Notes under the pieces: generated by a model
Databases searched by the model: none
What the model saw: the letters and a program-made list of their open reading frames with translations, nothing else
Told to the model about the DNA's origin: nothing
Assembly (NCBI GenBank): GCA_029237695.1
Contig: CM055279.1
Span: 62,655,586-62,719,585, forward strand
Length of the DNA: 64,000 bases
Direction of reading: 5' to 3'
Origin: Conchocele bisecta
Taxonomy: Eukaryota; Mollusca; Bivalvia; Lucinida; Thyasiridae
Translations under genes and position numbers: made by a program
Shown: piece by piece, positions 37,953-51,260 of the stretch
How the letters are laid out: the number at the start of each line of letters is the position of its first letter
Numbering within the stretch: position 1 is the first letter of the stretch

Positions 37953-40150
37953 CATTTCATTATATTCCTACAAAGCGGAAAATGTGCATTTGGCTTTGTG
38001 CAGAGTTGGCATCTCTGATGTTTATTTAGACAAATAAATATATATTGTAAATAAGAAATCAGACATTGTGCTGTAAACTGGTAAATGCTGTTTATTATTG
38101 GTGTCGTGTGTTTTTGTGTTTCAGTTTGTTCGGACTGATGTATAAGCCGATGTATGGTGTAACTAGCTATACTAATTCGCCTCCGATATGTTATCTACGG
38201 CTATAATTTGACCCATTAAAAAAATATGAGCAACCGAAGTGCATACCCAAAGCTGCTTTGATGTAGAACTAATAATTGCCAACAATAATAGAACAGGGAA
38301 ATCATTTTCCCATGGAAGCTATATTTTCCCTAGTTGTTGTTCAACATTCAACATAACGAAATAAAGCTTTCAAATGTACACGATATACATGTAAATGTCA
38401 GAAAAACACATTGACACGGTAAAATAACCAAGTTCTGCATGTGTATGTTCTTTATAATAATGTATTGATACAGCCTTGACAGGTTTATATCGCTAACATA
38501 TCAAACACGCCGGATAACCGATTGCAAAAATCACTCTTCCAAGCGTTACATTAAAGAGATGGGGTTAAATTGCTACCCTCGCGAAATGTATGAAGCGCGG
38601 TAGAAATTTTGTTTCTATGGTGTGACGAGTTTTACCGCTTGACGTTGTAAGTCACCACATAGTACGCTGTCGCTGTAAAGTACATTGTCGGGCAGACATT
38701 AGCCCAATTTGCATTACGCAAACATTGTATTAGCGAACATACCTCACTATACCCCCAGTTAGCTATGTAAACAGAGGGTATGATGAGGTACCCGCGCAAT
38801 AGGTAATGCGGTCAAATAGGTCACGATGCAGTGACTATTTTCGATCAATAACTTATGTTGTAAGCGATTGTAATGTGTATTTTCAATATTTATGTTATTA
38901 AAAATGTATCATATCGATACCCCTTTAAGTAATATTTGTATATTTTAAATGTATTGATGTTCTCATGAAGCGCATGAATATAAGTATTAATTAATCCAGC
39001 TTATATTGAGGCAAATCACACAGCCTTAAAACTTAAAACATAGTGCTGGAGTATAAACCATAGTATCGTATATTATTCATAAGTATATCACTATTAAACA
39101 TTAATTACAATATGTATGCATAGTATTAAAACAGTAGATGCTACCTTTGTTTCGCTATATGTGATATTTATAACAAAATATTTTTTTTATTCTTCCGCGT
39201 ATGGATTTCTGTCACGCAAAGCGCCATTTTCAGTTCATATTTTGACCTGTGCATATGAACCGGACTAAGTTTAAACAACGCTCGATTCCGTCCAATTCAA
39301 ATTTCTCTGCAGAATGTTCAGACTAACTATATAAGTAATGCTGCTAAATAAAGTGTTAACGGCTGGAACATGGTCATCACAAAAAGGAAGAAACCACAGT
39401 CGTATTATTGAAAAATAAGATTTACCCGAGACCTCATGGGGGACGCCATTAATCCAGTGTAAACAATAGACCGTGTGATCCCATTCCCTGAGTAACCGCC
39501 GCTCAGTGAAACGGTGTGCTAATCATGATATTATGTTCCCCAATAATTGGAAACGGTTTGAATTTCTCGGTAAAAACTACGAAAGTCATAAAAAATAACG
39601 ATGTATATTTAACATTGGATACGCGTAAATGGTATTACTCTCTCATCTGATCGTCAGTTGTCGTCGATAGCGATTTAACGTACTGATCTGGTCTTAATTT
39701 ATTGTCAACTTTCAACGCCATTTACAGAATATATGGCTAATTTTGGAAATAAATAACGGCAAATTACGATGACGTCTGCTCTAAAATATCTGTCAACTTG
39801 CGGACGTAATTTAAGGAAATCGATTATATTTTAAGGCTACATCTGTGACTAATTACGAATGTATGTATGGTCTTTGGCTACACCCGACACATTACACAGA
39901 TCTAGTTGTAAATACACGTCGCTTTGTGTGGGGGAAAAAAATCGAAAATGCGCAATCGTGTGTGACGAGGTGTTGATCTGACCACACAGCTGTAGCCTGG
40001 AGGCAATGTTTTGAAATTGACGTGTCGTTTTGATGTGTGCCGCAACACCTCACTGTCGGAGACAACATGACAATTAACGATATACTCTCTATTATACACA
40101 GATCTATTAGACGGCTGATTATTTAAAAAAAAAAAAAAAGAGTAGTTTAG
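37953..40150. other. Non-coding host DNA
   Basis: No gene, exon or element end recognised in about 2.2 kb. The composition is AT-rich and low in obvious repeats. Confidence 0.5.
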
Positions 40151-40154
40151 TACA

Positions 40155-40390
40155 CCTTCGCCGATATTGTTTTTAGAAAATCAGTAATATTTTCCGTAAA
40201 TGGTGTTGAAAAGTTGACAAAAATTCTATGACCGTATTTAGTTGTGCCGATATTGTTTTAAAAAATCAGTAATTATTTTCCGTAAATGGTGTTTAAAATT
40301 GACACGAAATATATAGCCGCATTTCTCCGATATTCGTTTAGAAAATCACCAATGTTTTCTGTAAATGGTGTTGACACGAAATGCAGCGTT
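40155..40390. repeat. Tandem repeat, about 80-bp unit, three copies
   Basis: Units contain GCCGATATTGTTTT, AGAAAATCAGTAATATTTTCC and GTAAATGGTGTT. Copies diverge by substitutions and small deletions. A second short duplication (aacagtaacaaactgtctgt, two copies) lies at 40640-40735. Confidence 0.75.
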
Positions 40391-40854
40391 CACGCGGAAT
40401 TCAAATAAAATAAAAAAATAATAATTTAATAAATAGACGCCGAAGGCTACTGTGTTTGCGGCCAGTGAATTCTGGTCGTGGTAGCCACATGCGCAGTTCG
40501 AACAGTGTTGTGATCAGATGGAGGACAATAATTATTTCAAATTAATAAAAAATGTTTGCTGTCCGAAAATTAATTAATTGTGACAGCCAAAAAAATAGAT
40601 TTTGGGACAGTAAAACTTATATGGTATAGACAGTACTTCAAACTTAAAACAACAGTAACAAACTGTCTGTGTATATCTTACTTAACTTAAAAAAAACAGT
40701 AACAAACTGTCTGTGTATATATTACTGAAAGACAGACACTTTCATCGTTGGTAAGTTTCTATCAATTTATAGGTATTTTTATTAAAATCATAAAATTGTG
40801 AAAATATTAAAATCACAAAAATAATATATTTGGAAAAAAAGAAATATATACCAA

Positions 40855-40945
40855 GTCGAGGTTTGAACCCCCGACCCTTTCGGGAATCGGTAATTGAATC
40901 ATAGAAGTCGGCGACCTTAACCTCACGACTATTGCGCCATTTACG
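40855..40945 (-). repeat. tRNA-like SINE head
   Basis: On the minus strand a tRNA-like stretch has an A-box-like TAGTCGTGAGGTTAAGG and a B-box-like GGTTCAAACCTC. Between them lies a long paired arm (GATTCCCGAAAGGGTC). It is too irregular for a working tRNA; a tRNA-derived SINE promoter is the better reading. Confidence 0.45.
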
Positions 40946-42094
40946 ACGATTACATTTATACAGAAGTGTATCAGTATCACGCAACCATTTCAACGTAATA
41001 ATTATTAAATTATTTGCAACTCCATCTACAACGATACCGTTACAGAGATACGCTATTGAAACAACATGTATTAGTACCCATAACATAACAAAGTAATGTA
41101 TCATTATATATCACAGGAGATAGATTAAAACTATATATACTAATCATAAACAGAACAATCCGCTTGGCTCGTATGAAAATAGTTCGCGTGATATTGATTA
41201 TCTCCCTTGCCGAAAGTAGTTCAGTGATTTATTAATTCCAAATAAGACGTGTTTGCGTAATGGTTACGTCATACGTCAAATGAATACTTTCCATGCGCCA
41301 TCTTGATCGTACACATGTATGATGTCATTTCAGTACTTAAGACATCATGTGTCGGCATTGTGTCAGCCATAAAGGAAGCACAATAATAAAACCTCTTGCA
41401 CAAATGCAAGATACGAAACTGAATCCTTACAATGTGTGAATACTCGAAACTCCTGCAATGATCAAATCAAAGCCTTCAAACATTTATATAGCTTTACGGT
41501 GTATAGCACATTGTTATTACTTGCCCTCTGTTATAAACCACATCTGACAAAATCATCGTATTACATCCTCCACTGCGTGCATACTATACCAAAGCAAGAT
41601 CTTAAAATACAACGTTATTCGCTGTGACAATTTCCGTCAGTATACATGCATGTTGACATGTAACATCATAACCTTTACCTCTCGCACTCCAGTTCATACG
41701 CACCATAATACATCACACACTGCTAACACACTACGAAGAACCAAACATTCAGCAAAACTTATCAAACAGCCTTAATGACATTGATAGACAAGCATTATCT
41801 GCATATAACCAATAACCTCACCTAAGAAAGAACAAAGTTTAAATCCGAGGTCCGTAACACTTATTGAACACCCATCACCGAAATGCCGTAATATTTATTT
41901 TATTGATAGTGACGCGAGGTGGTATCAGGCTATTTTCATATGCAAATGAGGCATGATATTTTTTAATTATTTATACTAATTAAATGCGTCATCTGAAAAA
42001 TAATATTTTCTACAGATTATAAAATATGATCATTGCACATCAAAATATAAATGCAGAGAATAAATAGTAATAGCCGTTAGCATTTTAAGGAAAC
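40946..42094. other. Non-coding host DNA
   Basis: No gene seen. Only short frames without domain content. Confidence 0.45.
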
Positions 42095-42275
42095 ACGGTT
42101 ATCAACCCTGATATCAGTGTGGACATTAATGTCTGATAAAAATATATAATAATGCCAATCAATACGTGGGGTAATGGTGAATTATTGCCATAAAATGTCT
42201 TATCTACAGAATATACAAATATATCTGTCACCATACAGTACAACCAACTGAGTGGACATGTACCTTTAATACACT
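42095..42275. repeat. Dispersed repeat, copy 1 (inverted copy at 47135-47330)
   Basis: About 180 bases, with CTGATATCAGTGTGG, CAATACGTGGGGTAATGGTG and GAGTGGACATGTACCTTTA, recur in inverse orientation at 47135-47330. A further partial copy (GAGTGGGCATGTACCTTTAA) lies at about 47448. Confidence 0.75.
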
Positions 42276-43084
42276 TTCCCCTTCCCAAACACCCACCAAA
42301 AAAGAAAATCCGTATTCCTTGTTTTAAAATGGAAAATTGCCACTCGAAAGTCTTATCTCGGGAAACTATTCTGTCGAGTAGCATCTAATGCATCTTATTT
42401 TGTAAATTGTATATGATTCTTATTAAATGGATATGAATATTAAATATCGTGGATATATATATGGTATGGTTAGTTATTTTCGCACATAAAACCATACCGT
42501 ATGTATATAAACATTTAATGTTTGTATTAACATATCATACATACAATCTTATTTACACTCAAGGGAAGATTTGGTGGTAACAAAGTGTCTTAACAAATAA
42601 TATGTTTGTTAATAAATAATATAATAAACAAAATGCCATACCATATGCATATGTTTGAAGGCCATTAATTATGCGTAATACTATGCTGTCGCAAAGAGCT
42701 ATGCGTGTGTTTAATGTATATGTCAGTCTTTAATATTATAAGGGTTCTATATCCATTGCCAATGTGGTTAGGTCTATTTTGCAATCCGTCGGTCGACATA
42801 TTAAATGTATGTTTATAATGACTTTGGTTTGAGCTTTCAGAAAACGTGCATTCCCATTTTATGTTATTAGTATATATCCTAATGGTAATACGTTCATTAT
42901 GTTGTATTGTGCCACCAGCATAGATCCGGATGAGCTATCACACTTGCATTATAATTATCGCAAGCACTTTCAGGTTATTTAGTAATAACCTTTGAATATT
43001 ATGCATCATCAACATACCTCGGTATTTCATCCAAATGTCCTAATGGTCATATTGCCTAATATTTTACCTCTGAAATTACCATGC
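42276..43084. other. Non-coding host DNA
   Basis: AT-rich with ccataccatat- and catatcatac-type short repeats; no gene seen. Confidence 0.4.
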
Positions 43085-43480
43085 ATTATCAAGGTGTATG
43101 ATCACGTGGTACTAACAACAACAACAAGTACTGAAACTTCCAGAATCCATCCGATTCAAAGTACGTATTCTTTTATATTGTTCTTATTACGTAACGGATT
43201 TTGATGAAATATGGCGCATCAAACGCCTCTTGTTAAGCTGCATTTGGTGGTCTCTGTACTTTGGCGATTTCCGTGTCGGTAGAAACGACATAAGTTTGTG
43301 CCGAACTCCCTGAACGACCACATACAGCTCATGAAGACGCGTTTGCTGCGCCATATTTCATCAAACTCAGTTTCATATTAAGGAAAATATCAAATAATAC
43401 TTTCTTTGGAGTGGGCAAGATTTCAACACTTTCAGCCACTGTTGTTCTTGAAATAGCCACGTGATCATGCACCTTGATTA
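43085..43480. repeat. Imperfect inverted repeat, about 170-bp arms
   Basis: The left arm (ATCAAGGTGTATGATCACGTGG, ACAACAACAAGTACTGAAA, TGATGAAATATGGCGCATCAAACGC) is mirrored to the right (GCGTTTGCTGCGCCATATTTCATCA to CACGTGATCATGCACCTTGAT). It is a decayed miniature inverted-repeat element. Confidence 0.7.
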
Positions 43481-43996
43481 TGTACCCGCTGTTTGTCTTT
43501 GTTACACATTTATAATTAATATAATCCAATTGCAACACATATTTCTGAGTGGCTACGAATCCATTTCTATAATCTCATATAGTCTCGTGTATATCTCCGT
43601 AATGATAAATAGTTATTCATTAAGCTGTTTGCATTTATTTCATTTTTTAAATATTGTGTTATTACACTATTCTCCTCACCAAAAATAAAAGCAAAAAAGA
43701 AAACAACAACATCCGTAGTCCCCTTTTTGCTGGTGGGAAAGGCTCCAAAGGAAATCACTCTCCCTGGGAAGCTTCCAATTGCAATGAAATGGTATTGTAT
43801 TTGTCTGCACTTATTTCTCGTCACGAAACCTGTAGTAGTGTAATGACTGTGTAACAGTAATAACAAAACACAGTACTGTGCTGTATATATATATATATAT
43901 ACATGTATATATATGTGGGAGAAAACTGTATAACACTAAACAATAACCCTTCGTAGGCACCGGATCCCGAAGGATGCAAGAACGAGAAAATAAGTA

Positions 43997-44214
43997 TATG
44001 GTATGGAAAACAAAATCGTTCAACAGTGCTAATAAAGATGGAAAAAAATGAAATCCCAAGCGCTTTCGGCTGTTAGGCCTTCATCAGGGGTTCATCACTT
44101 TACTGTGTAGTTGTCTATTAATAAATGACTGCTTTATTGATTTGAAAGCGCTTGGGATTTCATTTTTTTCCATTTGTATTAGCACTGTTGAACGATTTTG
44201 ATTTCCATACCATA
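43997..44214. mobile_element. Miniature inverted-repeat element, about 68-bp arms
   Basis: Arms begin ATGGTATGGAAAACAAAATCG and end with the complement CCATACCAT; GAAATCCCAAGCGCTTTC marks the inner arm ends. It is preceded by a (TA)n tract at about 43884-43902. Non-autonomous, no gene. Confidence 0.8.
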
Positions 44215-44303
44215 TATATATATGTATTGTCATAAATACTGTATCGCGTCCAGTGACTTGTAAGCAATTATCCTGTGACAAAGGTGCATCTAACATTACC
44301 ATA

Positions 44304-44588
44304 CAGGGGTCATATCAATTATCCGGACAATAAGTTTATTGGACAAATGAAAATACCTGTTACTGAGAGTATTATACGTTTGTCCGGATAACTGATTGTC
44401 GGTGTTAATTTTGGGGCAATCTTACGATTGATGATCTGACCCAATTTTAAGTAAGAAAGATGGCACATTTTGCTAAATAGTTTACATGTGCTGAGACCGC
44501 CAGAACAGAGGATTGTTCTGTGAAAGTTTTATGCCCGCAGCTGCTATTTTACACTGCCATTTTTGTCCGATAATCTGGACGATCCCTG
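44304..44588. mobile_element. pogo/Tigger-like miniature element with TA duplication
   Basis: Terminal repeats CAGGGGTCATATCAATTATC (left) and a complementary GATAATCTGGACGATCCCTG (right) are flanked by TA on both sides (44302-44303, 44589-44590). The sequence TTATCCGGACAA is the hallmark of pogo-type ends. No transposase. Confidence 0.75.
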
Positions 44589-44971
44589 TATGCATCATTT
44601 TGATATTTCACACATTGAACACTTTTCCATTGTATATTTTGTATCTAGCTTTTTGTATAGTCTACTGAAATCATATTTTACGACTGTGTCGTCATATCTA
44701 CATGTATCTGGGACGTATTGCACCAAATTGTACATGTATTAGATGTTCTGCCATATTATTTGCTGTATGTTTCAAAAGCTCAAAGTGGTGAAACTGTCCG
44801 ATAGCATGATTGTACAAACTATCATGGTGGAGATGGCAACTCAATTATCTGCATAATATAAACTAAGGAGAACAGGGTCAGATATACTTTATGTAGATAT
44901 TGATTCACATGTATGATGCTCCTATGGTTTAAGCAAAAGGTCATATTATATAAAGTAAGTCCTTAACGTTA

Positions 44972-45712
44972 CATGTAGTCCGCTAATCGTGCAGCTACAT
45001 ATATTCCGCTAATCGTGCAGCTACATATATTCCGCTAATCGTGAAGCTACATATATGCCGCTAATCGTGCAAGCTACATGTATTCCGTTAATCGTGCAGC
45101 TACATGTATTCCGCTAATCGTGCAGCTACATGTATTCCGCTAATCGTGCAGCTACATGTATTCCGCTAATCGTGCAGCTACATGTATTACGCTAATCGTG
45201 CAGCTACATGTATTCCGCTAATCGTGCAGCTACATGTATTCGCTAATCGTGCAGCTATATGTTATTCCCGCTAATCGTGCAGCTACATGTATTCGCTAAT
45301 CGTGCAGCTACATGTATTCCGCTAATCGTGCAGCTATCATGTATTCTGCTAATCGTGCGCTATGATTCGCTAATCGTGCAGCTACATGTATTCGCTAATC
45401 GCAGCTATTTGAATTCTGCTAATGTGCAGCTACAGAATTCCGCTAATCGTGCAGCTATATGAATTCTGCTAATCGTGCAGCTACATGTATTCCGCTAATC
45501 GTGCAGCTACATGTATGGTGCTCTCATAGTTTAAACACAATGTCATATTATATAAAGTAAGTCCTTAACGTTACATGTATTCCGCTAATCGTGCAGCTAC
45601 ATGTATTCCGCTAATCGTGCAGCTACATATATTCCGCTAATCGTGCAGCTACATGTATTCCGTATTCCGCTAATCGTGCAGCTACATGTATTCCGCTAAT
45701 CGTTCAACTACA
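44972..45712. repeat. Satellite, 26-bp unit, about 26 copies
   Basis: Unit GCTACATGTATTCCGCTAATCG plus TGCA, with small indels near 45230-45460. It is interrupted once by a non-repeat block (about 45510-45580) that itself duplicates sequence from 44930-44975 (tataaagtaagtccttaacg). Confidence 0.95.
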
Positions 45713-46124
45713 TATATGGGGCGCCTTGATTCGTATTTGATTTGACGATCCTTTATTTGATATACAATGCTGATCATTCTACCAATGAAACACCTGTCAT
45801 GCTTCTAACAAGCAATATAGATCATGAGGCTAAGGTAGGGTGCTAGTATTGATCAGGAGCTACACTGGTCACAGATCACATAAGTCAGTTTTATCCAGTC
45901 ACACCCATATATACGTCCGTGTGGGGAAGCTAATTATCATCATACACGGGTCAGCTGTCTGTTTCACGAAACATACCCACATGTTACTGCCATATTAACA
46001 ATGCAAAACAATATTTATTTCTATAATATTAAACTTTATCAAAATTTAAGAATGCGCCTCCTTTTTATTTCGTGACATTTGGGCAAATATTGATTTTATT
46101 ACGAACAATGAGTTCTCTATGGGA

Positions 46125-46375
46125 ATTTAACATGGGGACAAAAAGAGGTGGCGAACCTGGAGGAAGAGTCGAAAAACGAAACATTTTGGAAGTGTATTCT
46201 GAAATGTAGCTAGATAGCTTGGAAATGATCTAACTAAGAAAACAAAAGTTACATTTCGAAAATCGGTCCACTATTTTTTAAATTAGAAAAATGTCCCCAT
46301 GTTAAATCCCCATAGACATCTTCACGCTGTGTGTGAATGTCTGTGGGGAGTTAACATGTGGAGATTGTTGTTTCG
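46125..46375. repeat. Inverted repeat around TTAACATGGGGACA
   Basis: CTATGGGAATTTAACATGGGGACA (about 46116) is mirrored by TGTCCCCATGTTAAATCCCCATAG (about 46291), and a third partial copy follows at about 46339. A small fold-back element. Confidence 0.6.
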
Positions 46376-47134
46376 CAATACAATCAATATTGGACCAAAT
46401 TTCACGAAATAAGTAGGCCCAATTTTAAATGTTGCTATATTTTAATATTATCGAAAACTATATTCTTTTTGCATTATTTATATAGCCGTACAATTTGGGC
46501 AGGTTTCATGAAACAGACAGTAATTGAAGACAGTACAGTCACATTGCGCCTGGACAGACCATATAGAAGTAATATACATGCAGCAAGACACAGATATGTA
46601 GGTTTTACATTCTCTAAACGGTTTATAGCTACACGTTTTCCGCTTTATATGCAACGGGTGCTCCATATCGCTACACAGTACAACTATACTTAATAACATT
46701 TACACTTCGAGAATTAATATATAGAAAACACCTACAGGGTGTTGACGTTCATAATTCGCTGTACTGTTATTGAGAGAAAATTTTACAATATGACAAAAAA
46801 ATATTACCATAAACTTACATAATAAAGTGTGTATTAGCAAAGTTCTTATGTCACTCTCTACGGAGTAGGGAGTAAGCAAAGAACGCTTCAAACGCACATT
46901 TGGAATATCTACTCCGTCAAAACTATTATGTAATGCAGTGTAATGAAATGTAATTTGAGTTATGTACTCATAACTTAACGGTTTATGACTTACAAGAAAC
47001 GTGTCAGATGGACATATGAACGGACGTACGGATGGGATGAAAATAGTATACAAAGCAGCGGAATAACTTGAGATATATTCGATCATAACATATGTGTCTA
47101 TAATTACATGGACGTCATAACAGTTACTATGGTA
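46376..47134. other. Non-coding host DNA
   Basis: No gene recognised; short frames only. Confidence 0.4.
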
Positions 47135-47330
47135 TTGATTAAAGGTACATGCCCACTCAACATGTTCTTTATAGCAGAGACATTATCTGATACATTTTCT
47201 GGAAATATAAACATTCATTCACCATTACCCCACGTATTGATTGGCATTATTAAACATTTTATATCAGATGTAAATTGCCACACTGATATCAGGGGCGATA
47301 ACAGTGTTTCCTTAAAATGTTAACGGACAT
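47135..47330. repeat. Dispersed repeat, copy 2, inverted relative to 42095-42275
   Basis: It contains TAAAGGTACATGCCCACTCA, CATTCACCATTACCCCACGT and CACTGATATCAGGGG, the reverse of copy 1. The two could represent the same non-autonomous transposon. Confidence 0.75.
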
Positions 47331-47864
47331 GATTAATATTTATTTCTGTATATCTGTATTGCGTGCTCTTGTAATTTTTAAAACTGGTGGAATAGTTACA
47401 TAATTATTCACTTGTTTAATTCCTATAAAGAACATGTTGTGCCTACTGAGTGGGCATGTACCTTTAAGTGCATGTAATGACATTATTACATTATTATAAT
47501 GCATATTTACAATATATTTCACAATCTTTTAGTCATGAAAACTTTAAAAGTATATATATATATCGTACCTGTGTTAACTGATTTCTAGTCTTTATCCTAC
47601 CGGCGAATACTGATGTAAAACGAAACAATTTAATTATTATGCACTATGGTAACAACGAACTATCTGGACAGTTGTCAAATCCATTAATCGCTTCGTGGAA
47701 AATATGGGGAAGATATCTCATTGAACAAGTATTGTGATTTCACGCTGACCTGTGAGTTTCATCATATGAACGCCAAATCTACATAAACTTAAATAATTAA
47801 TGCTAGCTCTGAGAGGTGTTCAAATGATTTGGAGCTAGCTTTAAATATTAATTATAGCTATCTA

Positions 47865-47974
47865 CATAGAGTCGCTGTCAATCTGTAGTTTCGTTGTGCG
47901 AATCTATGTCTCTTTGTAGTTCCGTTGCGCGAGTTTTTGTCTCTCTGTAGTTGTATTGCGCGCGTCGTCGTCTC

Positions 47975-48018
<44 letters not shown>

Positions 48019-48355
48019 TAGTTTCGTTGCGCGAGGAGTCTCTGTCTCGTTGTAGTTGCGTTTCGCGGGTCTTTGTATCCTTGTAGTTCCGTTACGTGCG
48101 TCGTCTCTGTCTCATGATAGTTCCGTTGCGCGAGTCTTTGTCTTTTTGTAGTTCCGTTGCATGCGTCGTTTCTGTCTCATGATAGTTCCGTTGCGCGAGT
48201 CTTTGCCTTCTTTTAAGTCTATATATTCCCGTTGCGTGTGTAGTCTCTGTCTATTCGCAGTTCCGTTGCGCACGTCTCTGTTTATTTGCAGTTTCATTGC
48301 GCCAGTCTCTGTTTATTTGCAGTTCCGTTGCGCGAGTCTCTGTCTCTTTGCATTA
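47865..48355. repeat. Tandem repeat of about 35 bp with a (TC)n run
   Basis: Units read GTCTCTTTGTAGTTCCGTTGCGCGA with variants, about twelve copies. A TC dinucleotide run lies at about 47973-48014. Confidence 0.85.
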
Positions 48356-48689
48356 TAATTGAAAAAATCATAGCTCAAAGAAATGGGAAACTAGATAAAC
48401 ACAAAATTAAATGGAGAAACATAGATATCTGATGCAAATATATAAGCAGACACTGTCGTTCAAACAAATATATTTGTTTTCATCCATATTTCTCTTATAT
48501 TCACATCATTAGTATCAGGGGGCATGTAGCATGTAACATTGCATGTTGCATTACAAAAACATAAAACACGCTATAAATAGGCCCCAGTTTTGTTTGAGCA
48601 AATCCAGTTGCTCAAAATAACGACCCCATATGCATTAGGAGGGTTATGCAAAATTCAGATTGCACTTGACTATGAAAATTATCATTTCG

Positions 48690-48990
48690 TAAACCGTAAT
48701 ATCCGTCTCACTATGAACACTTTCATAAAGCGTAATATCACTCTCACTATGAAAATGTTCATAAAATGTAATATAAATCTCGCTATAAAAAAATTCATAA
48801 AGCGTAATATTGCTCTCACTATGAAAATGTTCATAAAATGTAATATACCTCTCACTATGAAAATTTTCATAAAACCGTTCAATCACTCACATATTGAAGT
48901 CGCTATGAAAATTACTGTTTTCAGACAAATATTAGTCGCTATGAAAATGTTCATAAAACGTACCATCGCTCCCACATATTGTACCCGCTA
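48690..48990. repeat. Tandem repeat, about 45-bp unit
   Basis: Units contain CACTATGAAAATGTTCATAA and AACGTAATATC, six or seven copies. The sequence reads open in several frames on both strands because of the repeat; I do not treat these as genes. Confidence 0.85.
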
Positions 48991-50929
48991 GAAAAATGGT
49001 CGCACAGTTACAAGCAGTGGTATTGGCAAAAGATGGACGCCAAAGCATGCTATACGTAGAATATGGTTACCTAAGGATAAATAGTATATAAAGCCGTTTG
49101 CGAACAACGCCCATCAAATCCGTCCATGCGTGTGCATATGGCGGATTATCCAGATCAGCACATGCACAAGCACATACTGATCAGGATCTACGCTGGTCGC
49201 AAACTACAGTGACACCAGTTTCCATAGGTAGATGTTATCAATACACAGCGTGGCAAGGTAACTACACGTGCAACATAGGCACGTACAGCCCTCTGTACAA
49301 ACGATATATGGTGCTCAATGTATGCAATACACACATTGAAATCTAGGAGCTGTATGAAGTTCAATATTGCATGAATATACTGGGATTAACCACATAATCC
49401 AGCCATGGAAATAGGCCAACAGAAAAGGTAGGACGGGCATGGAACGAACGATATAACATTATAGCTATGGGTAGGGACGCCACATTGTGTTATAAGGAAT
49501 GTATCCAGGTTACTATGGAAGGCTAAGTACACCCGTTACACATCACAAAAATTATTTCAGACTAGTCCATTTCTGAAAAGGGTGTCTTTTTTTGTTCTCA
49601 AAAATATGAAAATTGCTTTCAAGAGTGCAGGATCGCACTGTTTGCATAAACCGCTATAGTGGGCTTTCGTGTTCAAAGGGTAACTCAGGCGGAATGTTCA
49701 ATAATCTCGTTAACGGAGATATAACAAGCACTAGTTTTCGCGATACGCTTATGTATGCATCATTTATATATCAAATATAACAAATTTTACAGTCATCCGA
49801 CCAGTGTGTGCCGTTCTTTTACTTATTTCATGTTCCGAACAGCCAGTTCTTCCAGCCGTCACTGCATGACTAACTTCCCCTTATTTTTCTTACAGTTATT
49901 TCCCTTTGCGGTCACGTGGGTATATGACGTATCAGTAGTACTTCCGAAATGCATGCATAATACGACTATTACACATAATAGTTCAACAGACTACTTAGAA
50001 CTCCAGTTTATTAGACCGCTGATATAAATATATGGGACTACTCTGTGCTGTAAAAATATAAGAATGACCTAGTTACATTACTGAAATGCGACAGTGGGTG
50101 CATAGATGGATCTAGTGCTATGCTGATCAAACTGCCATAACGTCATTAGTGTGGCCATTGTCCACTTACAATGAAACAATGCTGTACATGGGGTGAATTA
50201 AGGAAAGCCCGGGGTGACAGCAGTGGGAAAATTAGTCGCTCTAATTGCCACGGTGGGTGGGGGTGTTGTTTGAACATTGTGTCAACATCCGCTGTACACT
50301 GCGACTGAGAAGGTGCAATAAGCCAAACACAACACGGGGCTAATAGGGCGTTTGACCAGTGTAGATCCAGTTCAGCCTGTACATCGGACCAGTCTGAACA
50401 GGATGTGCACTTTTCGGCATTCCTACAATAAAACACCCTAACATGCAATCTAAATCTTATTTATACTACATGAATGTTATATTTCATTAGAATATACACT
50501 GGTCACACAAACCCCATTTCTCCAGTGACAGCCACATATATGACCAAGCTTCGACGTAACCCCCATTTAACAAAACAACGATTTTCTTTTGGAAAACATC
50601 TTTAGTTTTTAACATCGAGTCCAAACATTTTCTATTTATTTGAAATAAGTCAGTTGAAAAATATATTATAAATAGTAAATAATTTACTGTACATGTGGAA
50701 ATTTAATATATACTTTTAATTATTTTTGTCTGTCAACGAACAAAATATGTGATTTAGTTATATTTTAGTATTCGAAAACAGTATTTACGGGAAAATAAGC
50801 GAGTGGACATTCAAAGTTACACAATTTTAGTCCTGCAATATAACATTCATCCATGTGAAAAAGCAAACACATTAAGATTTGATTTTCGGAACTGTAGAAA
50901 GCACCCTGATGTGCACAGTGTATCTATTC
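48991..50929. other. Non-coding host DNA with MITE fragments
   Basis: No gene recognised. Near 50500-50555 a partial copy of the GGCTGTGACTGG-ended element occurs; near 49120-49215 a weaker one. Confidence 0.4.
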
Positions 50930-51260
50930 TAACATGTCTGTCAAATTTGACTCGACCATTCAGCTTGGCATAGGTGTGGCCTCGCGGATTCAATATACAC
51001 CTGCCGCATTATTGTTGACATCCGATTGAACGTAGCTTCACACGTCTGTCACTGACTCGGACAGATAAACAAAATGGATTCAACCAATCAGCATATAATA
51101 GGTGTGGCTTCATTGAATTCAGAATACACCTGTCCCAGGATCCACTTCCCTATTTGCCTGCCGTCAAATCATCGGATAAGTTGTTTGCTATGCCGAACTG
51201 TTAATGACCTCCGTCGGCATCCGTTTGAACATAGCTACACACGCGTGTCACTGATTATTT
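50930..51260. repeat. Diverged direct repeat, about 130 bp
   Basis: Two copies (about 50940 and 51070) share ATAGGTGTGGC, AATACACCTG and CACACG...TGTCACTGA. The second is expanded. Function unknown; could be old promoter-like duplications. Confidence 0.5.

Noticed and set aside
40855..40945. Functional tRNA gene
   Set aside because: A and B box-like sequences are present but acceptor and T stems do not pair properly; a SINE head fits better.
44972..45712. CRISPR-like regular array
   Set aside because: Units are contiguous 26-bp repeats without unique spacers, in a eukaryotic context; it is a satellite.
48640..48991. Open frames of 80-133 codons on both strands
   Set aside because: Generated by a 45-bp tandem repeat whose length is a multiple of three; peptides are simple repeats.
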